A DNA stretch of 56,215 nt from a virus. Each line of letters starts with the position of its first letter. Positions within the stretch are counted from its first letter, which is position 1. The notes beneath the pieces are model-generated. The model did no database searches. It was not told the origin of the DNA and saw nothing but the letters and a program-made list of their open reading frames with translations. This document shows, in pieces, positions 14,001 through 19,065 of this stretch. The position numbers were made by a program, and so were the translations under genes. The stretch spans positions 1-56,215 of the IMG/VR virus record IMGVR_UViG_3300029998_000036; one strand, given 5' to 3'.

Positions 14001-14505
14001 AAAGACTGAGACTAAAGCTATATTAGGTTCATTAACAGGTAATATGTTATTATCCTTAGTTGGCTTAGCTACATTACAGACTATGAATAACAATCTAGGT
14101 AAAGATGTAACTGAGATTACTGATGATGCTTTAAAGATGATAGCTGAACCTATGAATCTATCAGGACCGGTACAGAATAATTTAGTACGTGGAGTTGTTG
14201 GACTAGGATTTGATCTATTTGCTAATAAGCCTACATCTCAAAGTATTGTTAGTAATGCTTCTTATGGACAACAAGATTTACAATCTACATTAGGATTAGG
14301 TGTTGGACAATCTCAAGTATTAAAGCCTGAAGTAGTTATTGGATATGTAGCTTTACGTCATATATTAGAGGAAGCTAGAATAGTTCATAAAGTAACTGAT
14401 CATAAGCAAATGGAAGCTTTATTAGATAATACAATGATTGAAATGACTAATGAACTTGGCTTAGGTAATATAACTAGAACGTTATTAAAGAAAAAGAAAA
14501 AATAA
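2002..14505 (+). CDS. Giant multidomain virion protein: putative RNA polymerase (DxDGD) with two zincin motifs
   Basis: 4,167 residues from the GTG at 2002; the true start may be ATG 1958 via the A10 slip. Visible motifs: HEGTH at about 777-781 and HEQSH at about 1000-1004, both zinc-metallopeptidase HExxH patterns. Around 2010-2060 comes VTRVPL, then SMMP, then HFTGADDDGDG (acidic residues 2054, 2056, 2058). This resembles the double-psi beta-barrel catalytic DxDGD site of multisubunit-type RNA polymerases and its upstream R-x-P context, as known from giant proteins of crAss-like phages. Hydrophobic segments lie near 530-550, 3631-3672 and 4005-4028. The tail is LLKKKKK. It is the last gene of the late operon after ejection-type genes, so packaging and injection with the DNA is likely. 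The polymerase role is inferred from motif and context, not proven. Confidence 0.8.
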   Translation: MPLTDILQDMGKTARQSTQPLTTEQPMQPEAIIDKAQVAKVKPKRKTYQELPEKEQTLVDKEQSEQYQRQLDNEANPFRSLDQNVFIPTTDDQGNTKLVYDNDEYMRAKKQADSILYDQFNNNPYPQYQEDYYNAFILKKDGNLFDATRGYAGSARVALKDMYADATGQSDPQREKARKYFSDIIDNYTGTIKSIDASKYYALAKGGSIDPKSMMHAESKQFGSDIFGAAAKGLGGILSGPLETNQGIDLFSGVKSLTEAVYQQNLGWIVDSKQHDEYVKGQTKLAQNEGLVGLLGLKGNIGGSEIKNIIKSQLQMSMEKYSNQLKEDGLFDPNAPDPLLVKMQNDLKAIDEEGTNLLDFAASTGVNLTSLITDIYSPLGAFNIGGKVAKGVEKVSFKVKRSVSIAKEMQLGKTFGEMDVPKLTKDVFSNFKVSENTLNEFNHVNKMTNAVNINKIPNVNLISEHPNVQAIVDYLKPFLKSEGVTLEGSLIEPAHSIIPNLTTAITTSYLQTIFGDVTPTSDEIEAASKNLGLMMTAGTVLFNGLLRGTMIENGLVKNSKLLQNIDPDKAERLVAMINNKNMFVNGLMDVAAGTTLELPSIMQFSAQDDTHGVGKAIAQSLITQLAMMGHGIISSGKGYLRESDHLKQENEYYKYVDKLTLYDKIDNVEVPIGKRDVNLGEYVYQRAKQQNIDADNMKLSDMKKLLDKTNLTKDQLKIIDKINDLAGDVSVNFSSTDMPYNRPGKFNANDNAITVNTSVATDRTFNLDGTMANLIIHEGTHALTAGEYRNNPTFAKNIDNMFDDLITSPLLSDTPILNQLSGPNGKDEMMALLAQGDPNIIKALNQSDVSGQYEYYKRKVGKLFGGKETYDKFVETLQSIQSTTPSEGTMYGSNISTLKAIAGGPVYSINNPMPYEVKNDLNDGKGNIRLAELSKGKIYINTDFTPDYFWKYLIGEVPSETSKQKQAMLARMAKVDGYSLDKVKSILTQPQDFIDFLHLHEQSHIDNNDSGKYSDYFKKYGKLDYMSADLINAEKRATLDALKIIEKRKATQPEAVRQEVESIISMTAKDPTSFDRTEVNKTQLIETYGRELIERSKPTDIGFFRNLGFMDKYNGFEDIASKDIDKITNLYVDYYNRVEGQSDDPKIQEQRLNKSLLQAMKLKNQVRKPEYTISFGMRDKQAILDNVSLNNTPKYPDGESLDPFRTKMDNFNDRYSKQLDRFNSVNLNESEKATLDILKGYDHVTVNGYINDKDTGHDSGTIIARNPELANQLAEKGFVYLPKATGGKVIKLNFNGKDPAIIAQDLMQMDLKYFLSSDGTYGRYGAGKAIGNDPVILSLLDWNKINKGILTKDYFIDSPNIEPKDLEKLQPIFQEVNNAIDNYLRGPNGEHIYKDSKPSLIDAFTSHYLNVIDESAQTKGTRLIKDNLGNTQIADKKIPNKYNAPLVDSDTFSYKGEQGITVFEKITGLGSDISYSDARRSGIDKDSKGIFRSTAIIDPDWLKPNTGLFPNEMLYRFMKEKENDGGQNYLNRESALIDSRALGKGDEIPALSKQGNGSSGTINKSAMHYQVFDEYNDLHESELTSFKKKLQYAGISDVSNSSCFKMPNSFEYIKKPGLIDGTTLVMDGGTNLLQVLDKNGKVDKDLKDETIKIYLHQLFNEGNTPEQFKHKTYLAGENPSNYMFGSHVYEDHKLNTGAGTLGINKTPNFSRTSRFFEGELGQKTYEATKDTERLIENSSKQQDNDICFLEATHRKYADLLNSAIDKNGLADFNINPEDATRLIRGMKTMINSLRESEVKNDYINVDYAELASKMIEDRYKYALDNNEPINDSIKDIFTLYHQMVGSRAGETYNQKAGQFTVYSEARSRIAEKAYQGYTAGMSVKLGTSNEGIASYHRGLDGFANMELRRQFDNLVKQGFTNKPSEESTLLHNKIEEFGGDIESVYSEWSKLHIDKIKEGLLNTTAELLPEIFDETGWWKENAKLSGIVLSAKDIEQLNKISAEPITLGSKILVTRVPLDNEASMMPAVVIGLENHNGGVVRGNKELIAHFTGADDDGDGISLRPADKFNFPKKNFDPIWEHWKEQMSYMNNVKKGASDLEAQEKILQNGTRKVYNTLKQYIPNLQANELIQKSNQPGIFNRAMQADKSMDVTARNATALHVAKNGLSPELRNMEIDIGGKMYPAFDVITAYLNPKSVDMFNPQVVDNKNAVANLMGYSDLDSMLTEVGGKGRSALKKFKELGYNEASEKLASTVSDEGGPLNRVAKFLNDNTMEHGLNKDHTSIFAAHNKMQSNMADQIMSKVTDTVNNMSFQNEDGSLNRTKLLFTPVINTAHGKKVSLGDLAIALNQSKGQEFYDVVQRIFGIDYPTIDKILKGNQRVNVKLDGNDYNISPNIKQLAGIHTKNVLNSLVLGPGNIKTIELNKQLGTSMTIYPDRTIKLPDGTIKPIHQLFERDGNVKAFKTPYENNQFIYAVQKAIKTSGNKQGLVFDNSQESIKMRNKEYINSIADAFSNGTEDASLMTTAIAYHPTSPDGTTLLNNGTNEPSSIWAQSNGPQMRNDLIKNYMSQGIDKKTAEYLSKKKLTAGYVDLLNLTGLPLKVDKGTSLVDFTLQKQTDMLYPNNNDLGTTERFDNPFYSSVQSLKNEPTRKLFEMRKGDIADYVMKVDKRAGRLMRQGLAGKALSSLSNEQYHGIIKDILKPAIESNIVKVSSKQKWNEAHTKEVLDNLESVLESNNIDNAEKSWQDSFGSKIGSTLFRANYIAGLFKDLANANKTYNNRSTQFALFNTRTPEGIIDRVSVYKNFYDASHEYIKFFTNTGDVSNEHPGLVKDILEKTSGNVLAATYMSKALVEIVKPLDFYNNIKDSMKSQITQFHLDKNLTGHLQDFKPEELTNIFKDDDLSNILSNTNFSSITGIETIKQALCNYGGVSGDLNNTELIAKQIAKSWKETKLNPIDYYHEDIETGGEYKTAIPKHLVESVPPEVLADYNAWSLSQGYQEKVGELHKELDLKSNQIEKAVNSFLKYKTFYNAIGDQALNLAKSFDDFIIKQKFDVNDPSSFGPLGLATRAVNNLTELSNDLKSMDSKRFLSSISTTEAGDLAFASELNTKLIQPTLKEEGILQETREELNTKFDYKNQSGVPMMRMMLNAIEATGHGPINDIGTRKFFTDMLREQSNEMYNRNLFGQKPNIPIDISQTALPIDDIIGSAIEYHNLNNQDKMWYDQMQKLGVPEFQDAWSNLDHISKRDLSEVARQVISSKVSGAINKAKGDMVIQEFWDDNGLSFDPARPKKLEDGSYGYIGIDVNGIKKNIDLIDLYNLLDKSDRSYKTIYDPSRLSGKVNSQVQVALLNMQEVARQSYGRYGDDNPYAAGLITEKLSQGINGKYRFMHDHDVSMWASQLDDKDSSQPFDAGSPMSIIANVNGESRQLVGYGITIMNRSVDVKNSDKMKAINKLEASGYHADLAPDQKAMMTNGRKIPSLIMVDSFGGKDPVIYSIPLSSVQNATSGDCYGWTSNRQLERLKKASNGIVDGIVSSLKNPRIVENDFKAYPDAKYVMDREGFYQDYNYKADNTKGNLQVRQKLLTLAGGLPNSEFRQYAVAMSKDAIGTDLIKLMADGYNSYQGKMKYWGGSYVVTTAAAGLIATGAALTGNIPLAGLMAGTALKSVAGFTKNILWRKVIANRATTGQWALRNYIPDLDKNKDLTISDSFASYIWRPLTEVYKSLGEVKSLSESDLSMAAGKIARLTFGEHLTTEGSNYGLDIQTKDVSLQKKIYKERLDILEKTNKMIENAGRTDLDVTKAQYLLEDLLSSSKFNKDVKGLVYKDQSGSFSTIAGLTKEDITVAKDELGSWLSSTAYAQFLANQEKNSAMNTTKVGLKHSINMQEQLKKAFGNREIFQDGAVNQTAWDDVLTMNTLSYISQRTIGNFEKIGSAATPFGRWALMFSQFLHENIYDTTIGSANRRKLYRALENEINLLPKDDVARKVMTKYGILVGDKLFHTPKTETKAILGSLTGNMLLSLVGLATLQTMNNNLGKDVTEITDDALKMIAEPMNLSGPVQNNLVRGVVGLGFDLFANKPTSQSIVSNASYGQQDLQSTLGLGVGQSQVLKPEVVIGYVALRHILEEARIVHKVTDHKQMEALLDNTMIEMTNELGLGNITRTLLKKKKK

Positions 14506-14536
14506 TTTGTTAATTGATTGATTTTGTTTATATTTG
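14506..14536 (+). promoter_or_regulatory. Bacteroidota-type promoter before the terminase module
   Basis: TTTG at 14506-14509 and TATATTTG at 14529-14536 are separated by 19 bases. This matches the Bacteroidota primary-sigma pattern (TTTG at -33, TAnnTTTG at -7). The downstream bases GCAAT are shared with the promoter at 38190. The first ATG with a ribosome-binding site is 14567. Confidence 0.65.
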
Positions 14537-14566
14537 CAATGTATTAATACACATATAGGAAAGAAC

Positions 14567-14872
14567 ATGCGAGAATTTTATGTGAAGTCGTTAGACGAAA
14601 AGCGTACAGTTAAGGAAGGAAACTGTTATTTAGGAGTTAATACTCTTGTTATCAATGGAGAGCTTAAATTATTGGTAATAGATGACAAGAAAAATATGTT
14701 TCCTTTGAATTACCATAGAGTAGAGTTTTTGGGATTCTTAGCCGAAGGAGATTTAATCTACAAGCCTGAGAATACTATCGTAGCTACTGTTGTTGCTGGT
14801 ACTACTCCAGAGGATTTGGATAAAGCTATTAATGCTTCTTTATCAACTAAAAAACAAAAGGATATAGTATAA
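14567..14872 (+). CDS. Hypothetical protein
   Basis: 101 residues. A longer frame opens with TTG at 14534 but would overlap the promoter -7 box; ATG 14567 follows AGGAAAG at a good distance and is preferred. The protein begins MREFYVKSLDEKRTV, has several short beta-type stretches (LVINGELKLLVIDD) and a Lys-rich end. No family is recognised. It is the first gene of a four-gene unit running into the terminase. Its stop overlaps a 12-codon mini-ORF. Confidence 0.75.
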   Translation: MREFYVKSLDEKRTVKEGNCYLGVNTLVINGELKLLVIDDKKNMFPLNYHRVEFLGFLAEGDLIYKPENTIVATVVAGTTPEDLDKAINASLSTKKQKDIV

Positions 14873-14910
14873 TGGCTAAGCCTAAAGGACCAAAGAAACC
14901 CGGTTGTTAA
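14872..14910 (+). CDS. Possible 12-residue mini-ORF MAKPKGPKKPGC
   Basis: ATG overlaps the preceding stop (TAATG) and the frame closes one base before the next ATG at 14912, so the junctions are as tight as between real genes here. The peptide is basic and ends in Pro-Gly-Cys. It could be a small protein, a translation-coupling leader, or an accident of spacing. Confidence 0.3.
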   Translation: MAKPKGPKKPGC

Positions 14911-14911
14911 T

Positions 14912-15370
14912 ATGGTAGATATTATACCACCGGATAGAGAATATATTGCTAAAGTTAATGCCGACCAATTGTCATTAGAACGCTCAGAAGCTAAAGCTAA
15001 GGCATTAAAGGATCGTGAAGCAATAGATTCTATGACTGCCAATCTAGAGGCTCAATACAGAGCCTCTATTGAGGTAAAAGAACAACCTAGTATTTGGAGT
15101 ATAGCTTGGTTTATCATAACTAACTCTCCAAAGTTATTAGTATTAATTTATCAATTCTTAAAGGTTATAACAATGAATGAAGACAAGAAGACTACAGTTA
15201 TGGCTACTGCTAAAATAGTATGTGGTATCATTGCCTTAGGATTAAGTATATTTCATATTGACTTATCTGCCGGTATGCAAGAAACATTAGTTGGTTTAGC
15301 TGGTTCAGGTTATTTAGTATTCTCTTGGTTACAAGGACTATTCACCAATAAAAAGACTGAAGCAAAATAA
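14912..15370 (+). CDS. Holin-like membrane protein, possible second start at 15173
   Basis: 152 residues. The N-terminal 50 are charged and helical. A hydrophobic segment lies at about 65-85 (IWSIAWFIITN onward), and two more are separated by a short turn in the last 65 residues (IVCGIIALGLSIF and ETLVGLAGSGYLVFSWL). An in-frame ATG at 15173, preceded by AAAGG, would yield a 65-residue protein with two membrane segments and a charged C-terminus, the size and shape of a holin. The gene ends overlapping the terminase start. A lysis function is inferred from topology; no holin family is recognised with certainty. Confidence 0.6.
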   Translation: MVDIIPPDREYIAKVNADQLSLERSEAKAKALKDREAIDSMTANLEAQYRASIEVKEQPSIWSIAWFIITNSPKLLVLIYQFLKVITMNEDKKTTVMATAKIVCGIIALGLSIFHIDLSAGMQETLVGLAGSGYLVFSWLQGLFTNKKTEAK

Positions 15371-17220
15371 TGGATGAACAATTCCTATTAAGCTTACTAG
15401 ACAATACTGCGCCTAGGTCCCAATTACAGGATCTAGGCATTTTAAAATTTGCTAAAACTTTCTTTCCTAAAAGATTTGAATACGATTTCGCTGATGTTCA
15501 TTATGATATGATTATGCTATTGTTCATGTTACTTGATCCTCAATACGAATATCAAACTGAACGTCAAGCATACTTCCTAGTGCATAGAGAAGCCGCTAAG
15601 ACTACTTTAGGTACATTCTTATTCCCAATGTATCTTATCTATATGAAAGGTCTTAAAATCAATGCTAGGCTCTATAATCGTAGCTGGAAAGGTAGAGGTG
15701 ATGATGAGAATTATAGACTAGGACAAATAGAGATTAATGAGAATTTTATATTAATAGCTTCTGAAACTGCTAGAGCTTCTGAGAATTTTGTTGTTTCATT
15801 AAGAGATGAGATTACTAGACGTTCTGATATGTCTATGATATTTGGAGAGAAAGATCCTAAAGAGATTATCATTGAAGATGAAAGAGAACGTAAGACTGAT
15901 AATACATGGCGTAAAGCCGCATTCAAGACAGCCGATAATACTGTTGTTATTGGACTAGGAGCTGGACAACAATCACGTGGTACTAATATTGATGGCTCAC
16001 GTCCTACCTTAGTTATCGTAGACGATATGTATTCACATAAGAATATAACAACTGAGGAGTCACGTGAAAAGATACGTTATTGGTTCGATTCAGAGCTTAC
16101 AAACTCATTAGATTCACGTAAAGGTAAAATACTATGGTCTGGTACTTTATTGCATCCTGATACGGTTGTAAAGGACTTTGATAAAGAAGACTGGTTCGGT
16201 ATATCAAGACCGCTTATCAATGTAGAGGAATTAACTGAAGTTATCAAAGGTTGTTCTAATAGTGGTTCATTTGTTATGCCTTCTAAGGAATGGTGCATTA
16301 GGAAACAACCTACATTAAAATCATTATCTTGGACTAGCCGGCATGATCTATATTCGATCATGTTACGTTATCGTAAAGCCTTGGATAAAGGTAAACTAAA
16401 TAACTTCTATCAGGAGTTTATGAATGAATACTTAGCTCCTGAAACTAAAATGATTCATAAAGATTCTTTTCTACCTTGTAAGCTTAATATATTTAAACAG
16501 CAAGGTATGCAAATGGTAGAGTTTAAACATGAGAACATTGACTGGTATGGTACTTGCTCTTTGTCAATCGGTTTTGATATTGCTAGTTCTACTTCTAACA
16601 ATACTGATGATACCGTTATTATGGTTGCTGGTTATGCTAGATGTTATCCTAAGATACAAGGTTTAGACTGGCAATCACAACAATCAACTATGCCTATGGG
16701 TAGAGTATTCCCTATCATAGCTCATATTGAAGGTGGTAAGTATTCTATCCATAACTATCAGAATACTAAAGGTCAATTAGAATCAATAGAAGCCTTATGT
16801 AGACGCTACGTAATAGACCGTGTTAAGATGGAGGCTAATGGACAACAGGCTTTAATAGAAAGAGAGCTTAGAAGTCATTTACAAGAGAATAATATACATG
16901 TTAGTGTTTGGGCTGAGTATACTAGTCAAAACAAAGCTGATCGTATATTGTCAGTAGTATTGCCTGTTATCCAAAAGTATACTAATATCTTATGTGAACC
17001 TAGTTCTTTAATTGAAAAACTATACTTTCAAACATTAACAGTTGGTATGAGTGATCATGATGATTATGCAGATGCCTATTCAATTGCAATGAAAGCTTCT
17101 AAACCTCCATTAAGAGTATTTGGACTTCAAACACATTTAGATACATCTGTAACGCAAACTAAGACGCGATGGGATCAATTAGTTGATGCGTACGGCAATG
17201 ATGCCTATTTATATTTATAG
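15370..17220 (+). CDS. terL: Terminase large subunit (packaging ATPase and nuclease)
   Basis: 616 residues, normal for TerL. The ATPase part has an atypical Walker A HREAAKTT (about 72-79), as is common in phage terminases, and Walker B LVIVDD (about 214-219). The C-terminal RNase H-like nuclease shows its acidic residues in GFDIAS (D403), VKMEANG (E488) and SDHDDYADAY (about 561-570). The protein pumps DNA into proheads through the portal (38270) and cuts concatemers. Its ATG overlaps the stop of the holin-like gene and the small-subunit candidate follows after eight bases. A GC-rich hairpin lies about 41 bases inside the gene (15411-15438). Confidence 0.95.
   Translation: MDEQFLLSLLDNTAPRSQLQDLGILKFAKTFFPKRFEYDFADVHYDMIMLLFMLLDPQYEYQTERQAYFLVHREAAKTTLGTFLFPMYLIYMKGLKINARLYNRSWKGRGDDENYRLGQIEINENFILIASETARASENFVVSLRDEITRRSDMSMIFGEKDPKEIIIEDERERKTDNTWRKAAFKTADNTVVIGLGAGQQSRGTNIDGSRPTLVIVDDMYSHKNITTEESREKIRYWFDSELTNSLDSRKGKILWSGTLLHPDTVVKDFDKEDWFGISRPLINVEELTEVIKGCSNSGSFVMPSKEWCIRKQPTLKSLSWTSRHDLYSIMLRYRKALDKGKLNNFYQEFMNEYLAPETKMIHKDSFLPCKLNIFKQQGMQMVEFKHENIDWYGTCSLSIGFDIASSTSNNTDDTVIMVAGYARCYPKIQGLDWQSQQSTMPMGRVFPIIAHIEGGKYSIHNYQNTKGQLESIEALCRRYVIDRVKMEANGQQALIERELRSHLQENNIHVSVWAEYTSQNKADRILSVVLPVIQKYTNILCEPSSLIEKLYFQTLTVGMSDHDDYADAYSIAMKASKPPLRVFGLQTHLDTSVTQTKTRWDQLVDAYGNDAYLYL
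15411..15438 (+). other. GC-rich hairpin inside the terL start region
   Basis: GCCTAGGTCC (15411-15420) can pair with GGATCTAGGC (15429-15438): ten base pairs including one G-U, loop CAATTACA, followed by ATTTT. It lies in codons 14-23 of terL. It resembles a weak terminator or a processing stem; similar hairpins occur near the starts of other late genes. Confidence 0.5.
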
Positions 17221-17228
17221 GAGCTTAA

Positions 17229-17717
17229 ATGGGACGTAGGTTAGCAAATAGACAACCGGAGAATAAGAACCCTAGACTATTTAATCTTAATCATAGAGAT
17301 ATAGCTATTATTAGTCTAATTGGTAATGGAGTACAATATGATGATGCTATTAATACTTTTTATAAAGATAAACAGGCTATCAATAGAAGGCAGGATTTAA
17401 AACGTAATCCAATATTTCTATTTGCCTTAGCCAAGGAGCTTAGAGTGGTTAATGAATTTAAAGATGCCGGCTTAGATGAAACATGGTTAGCTAAACAATT
17501 GATGTCATTAGTAGAGGATAAAACAGAGAATCAATCAATGCGTAGCCAAGCTCTTACCATGATCAAAGATACTTTTACTCAACAGAATAAACAAAAAGGC
17601 GGTATGATAAGTGGTTTGATGCAACAGCAGCAATCTAGCCAATCATTGCCTGATAGTCAAGGAATGATAAGAAGAATATCTGAGACTACTACAAAGACTA
17701 TCGAAGATCTTATTTAA
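17229..17717 (+). CDS. Probable terminase small subunit
   Basis: 162 residues, starting ATG after an AGGAG eight bases downstream of terL. Residues 22-60 (HRDIAIISLIGNGVQYDDAI onward) read as a helix-turn-helix region, typical of DNA-recognising small terminase subunits. This is followed by a helical stretch (LDETWLAKQLMSLVED) seen in the same family and a Gln-rich tail. The order large-then-small is inverted relative to many phages. Assignment rests on adjacency, size and fold pattern, not on a diagnostic motif. It is the last gene before a strong hairpin terminator. Confidence 0.55.
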   Translation: MGRRLANRQPENKNPRLFNLNHRDIAIISLIGNGVQYDDAINTFYKDKQAINRRQDLKRNPIFLFALAKELRVVNEFKDAGLDETWLAKQLMSLVEDKTENQSMRSQALTMIKDTFTQQNKQKGGMISGLMQQQQSSQSLPDSQGMIRRISETTTKTIEDLI

Positions 17718-17728
17718 ACTATTAAAAA

Positions 17729-17761
17729 AATCCCTATATATCGTATTGATATATAGGGATT
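17729..17761. terminator. Bidirectional terminator between convergent genes
   Basis: A perfect 13-bp stem AATCCCTATATAT / ATATATAGGGATT (17729-17741 and 17749-17761) with a seven-base loop. On the minus strand it is followed by seven T bases; on the plus strand by a weaker AATTGTTTT. It ends the terminase operon and the opposing minus-strand operon. Confidence 0.85.
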
Positions 17762-17768
17762 AATTGTT

Positions 17769-17948
17769 TTAAGATTTAAACTGTTTTTGGTACTCTTCTG
17801 CTTTACTGAACATACTATCAACAATAGATTCTAGTTTTGCTTTATCTATTGTATTGTTAGATTCTATTAATGTTCCTATCTCTATATATCCATCTAATAG
17901 TATATCTAATATTTCCTGTAAATAGATTATCGTATCAGTTATTTTCAT
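17769..17948 (-). CDS. Small hypothetical protein
   Basis: 59 residues beginning MKITDTIIYLQEILDILLDG. It is predicted helical and acidic, without Cys or membrane segments. Last gene of the minus-strand accessory operon, one base after the neighbouring gene's stop (17950) and immediately before the bidirectional terminator. No family recognised. Confidence 0.6.
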   Translation of the reverse strand: MKITDTIIYLQEILDILLDGYIEIGTLIESNNTIDKAKLESIVDSMFSKAEEYQKQFKS

Positions 17949-17949
17949 A

Positions 17950-18174
17950 TTAACCTCTATTACTTTCTATCGAATCATCCATTGCATTGCATAGTAATTT
18001 ACAATCAGGACAATATAGTCTTTGAGCGTATTCTAACGAAGCTTTTAATCCTTCATCTGTATCATGCATATTTGATTGACTAACTATTGAGTTAATTCTA
18101 GCTTTACATACATGGCACTCTGGTATCTTAGTTGTCCAGTTATTCAATGCTACTATTAATTTACTTTTTGTCAT
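17950..18174 (-). CDS. Small zinc-ribbon-like protein
   Basis: 74 residues with paired cysteines CHVC (about 20-23) and CPDC plus a further Cys (about 54-61), spaced as in a four-Cys zinc-binding knuckle. Its ATG overlaps the stop of the upstream gene (ATGA type). Role unknown; such small zinc-ribbon proteins in phage early regions often bind nucleic acid or a host protein, but nothing here shows which. Confidence 0.65.
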   Translation of the reverse strand: MTKSKLIVALNNWTTKIPECHVCKARINSIVSQSNMHDTDEGLKASLEYAQRLYCPDCKLLCNAMDDSIESNRG

Positions 18175-18383
18175 TTTGTTTCTTCTTGTTTAATTATATT
18201 ATTAATTTGAAGTTCTATTCTATTCAATTCTGTTCTAATATTTGACTCGTTTTCTATTATATCGGGTATTGGTGCTAGATATACTTTCGATTGATTGTTG
18301 TTTACAACCCAATAGTCTTTCAAATATATTTTTATATCTGCAATAGAATTAAGTATTATTTGAATATCGTTATTCTTTGTCAT
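18171..18383 (-). CDS. Small hypothetical protein
   Basis: 70 residues starting MTKNNDIQIILNSIADIKIY. Predicted mostly helical with a Glu/Lys-rich end (IIKQEETK). Overlaps the next gene by four bases, indicating translational coupling in the minus-strand operon. Family not recognised. Confidence 0.6.
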   Translation of the reverse strand: MTKNNDIQIILNSIADIKIYLKDYWVVNNNQSKVYLAPIPDIIENESNIRTELNRIELQINNIIKQEETK

Positions 18384-18394
18384 TTTATTATTCC

Positions 18395-18580
18395 TTATTT
18401 TGGTTGAGAATCTAATATTTGTTTTACTAAGTGTCTTATATCTTTTAATGCTTTAATACAATTTGCTATGTCGTTGTTACGAAAAGTTACTATTGTATCT
18501 GATTTCGCTCTCCATTGAGATTTTAATGTATCTCCAATTGAATAAGCCATATTCTGTATTCCATATAATTCTTTAAGCAT
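18395..18580 (-). CDS. Small hypothetical protein
   Basis: 61 residues starting MLKELYGIQNMAYSIGDTL, followed by a Trp and an Arg/Lys-rich middle. No motif recognised. It lies between the terminator-like hairpin at 18604 and the 18171 gene, so it depends on read-through or on a promoter that I do not see. Confidence 0.55.
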   Translation of the reverse strand: MLKELYGIQNMAYSIGDTLKSQWRAKSDTIVTFRNNDIANCIKALKDIRHLVKQILDSQPK

Positions 18581-18603
18581 AACTATTATTCCTTAAACTA
18601 AAT

Positions 18604-18628
18604 AAAAAAAAGCCCTATCTCTAGGGCT
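18604..18628 (-). terminator. Terminator of the 18637 gene
   Basis: AGCCCTA (18611-18617) and TAGGGCT (18622-18628) form a 7-bp stem with loop TCTC. On the minus strand it is followed by eight T bases (complement of the A run 18604-18611). It separates the first minus-strand gene from the smaller genes downstream and may allow partial read-through. Confidence 0.75.
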
Positions 18629-18636
18629 AATTAATA

Positions 18637-19008
18637 TTACATTGTTATACATAAATTCTTGATAATAGTCTTTTGATCTTTGCTAACTGAAGCTTTACTC
18701 GACATCCAAATAGAATGACCTTCGACTACAATTGGTTCGTTAAAGCTAGTATTAGTATAATCTATTCCTTTAGATTCAAAGAACTTCTTTAACTCTACTG
18801 CTGTCAATGTATTGTTAAACGTCTTAAAGCATACGAAATGGACTGTAGGATCATATTTAGATACAATGACTGCTGAAGTATCTACCTTAGATAATATCTG
18901 TCCTAATGACATCGTAAGAGCTTCTGGAGTAGTTACTGTTTGTTGTACTGGAATGTTTGTAGGATCGAATGAGTTTGCTGTTGCTGTTGTTTGGTTAGTT
19001 GTTTCCAT
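18637..19008 (-). CDS. Hypothetical protein, first gene of the minus-strand unit
   Basis: 123 residues from ATG 19008, which follows GGAG with six to seven bases spacing; a GTG at 19020 in frame is less likely. The N-terminus is Thr/Asn-rich (TTNQTTATANS) and the rest is a compact mixed alpha/beta sequence (SAVIVSKYDPTVHFVCFKTF). No family recognised. Its own terminator follows the stop. It lies directly downstream of the tRNA-like element and a phage-type promoter motif, so it is probably the best expressed gene of this arm. Confidence 0.7.
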   Translation of the reverse strand: METTNQTTATANSFDPTNIPVQQTVTTPEALTMSLGQILSKVDTSAVIVSKYDPTVHFVCFKTFNNTLTAVELKKFFESKGIDYTNTSFNEPIVVEGHSIWMSSKASVSKDQKTIIKNLCITM

Positions 19009-19065
19009 GATAATCTCCACGAGAGAAGAGTAGTATTTGCATCACTCTTAAGCCACTCTGAATAT

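Noticed and set aside
13758-14093. Minus-strand open frame of 111 codons inside the giant gene
   Set aside because: It is a shadow of the plus-strand frame with no ribosome-binding site or promoter. The other opposite-strand frames within 2002-14505 were rejected for the same reason.
18812-19033. Plus-strand frame of 73 codons over the 18637 gene
   Set aside because: Opposite to a gene with good ribosome-binding site, promoter motif and terminator; it is a shadow frame.
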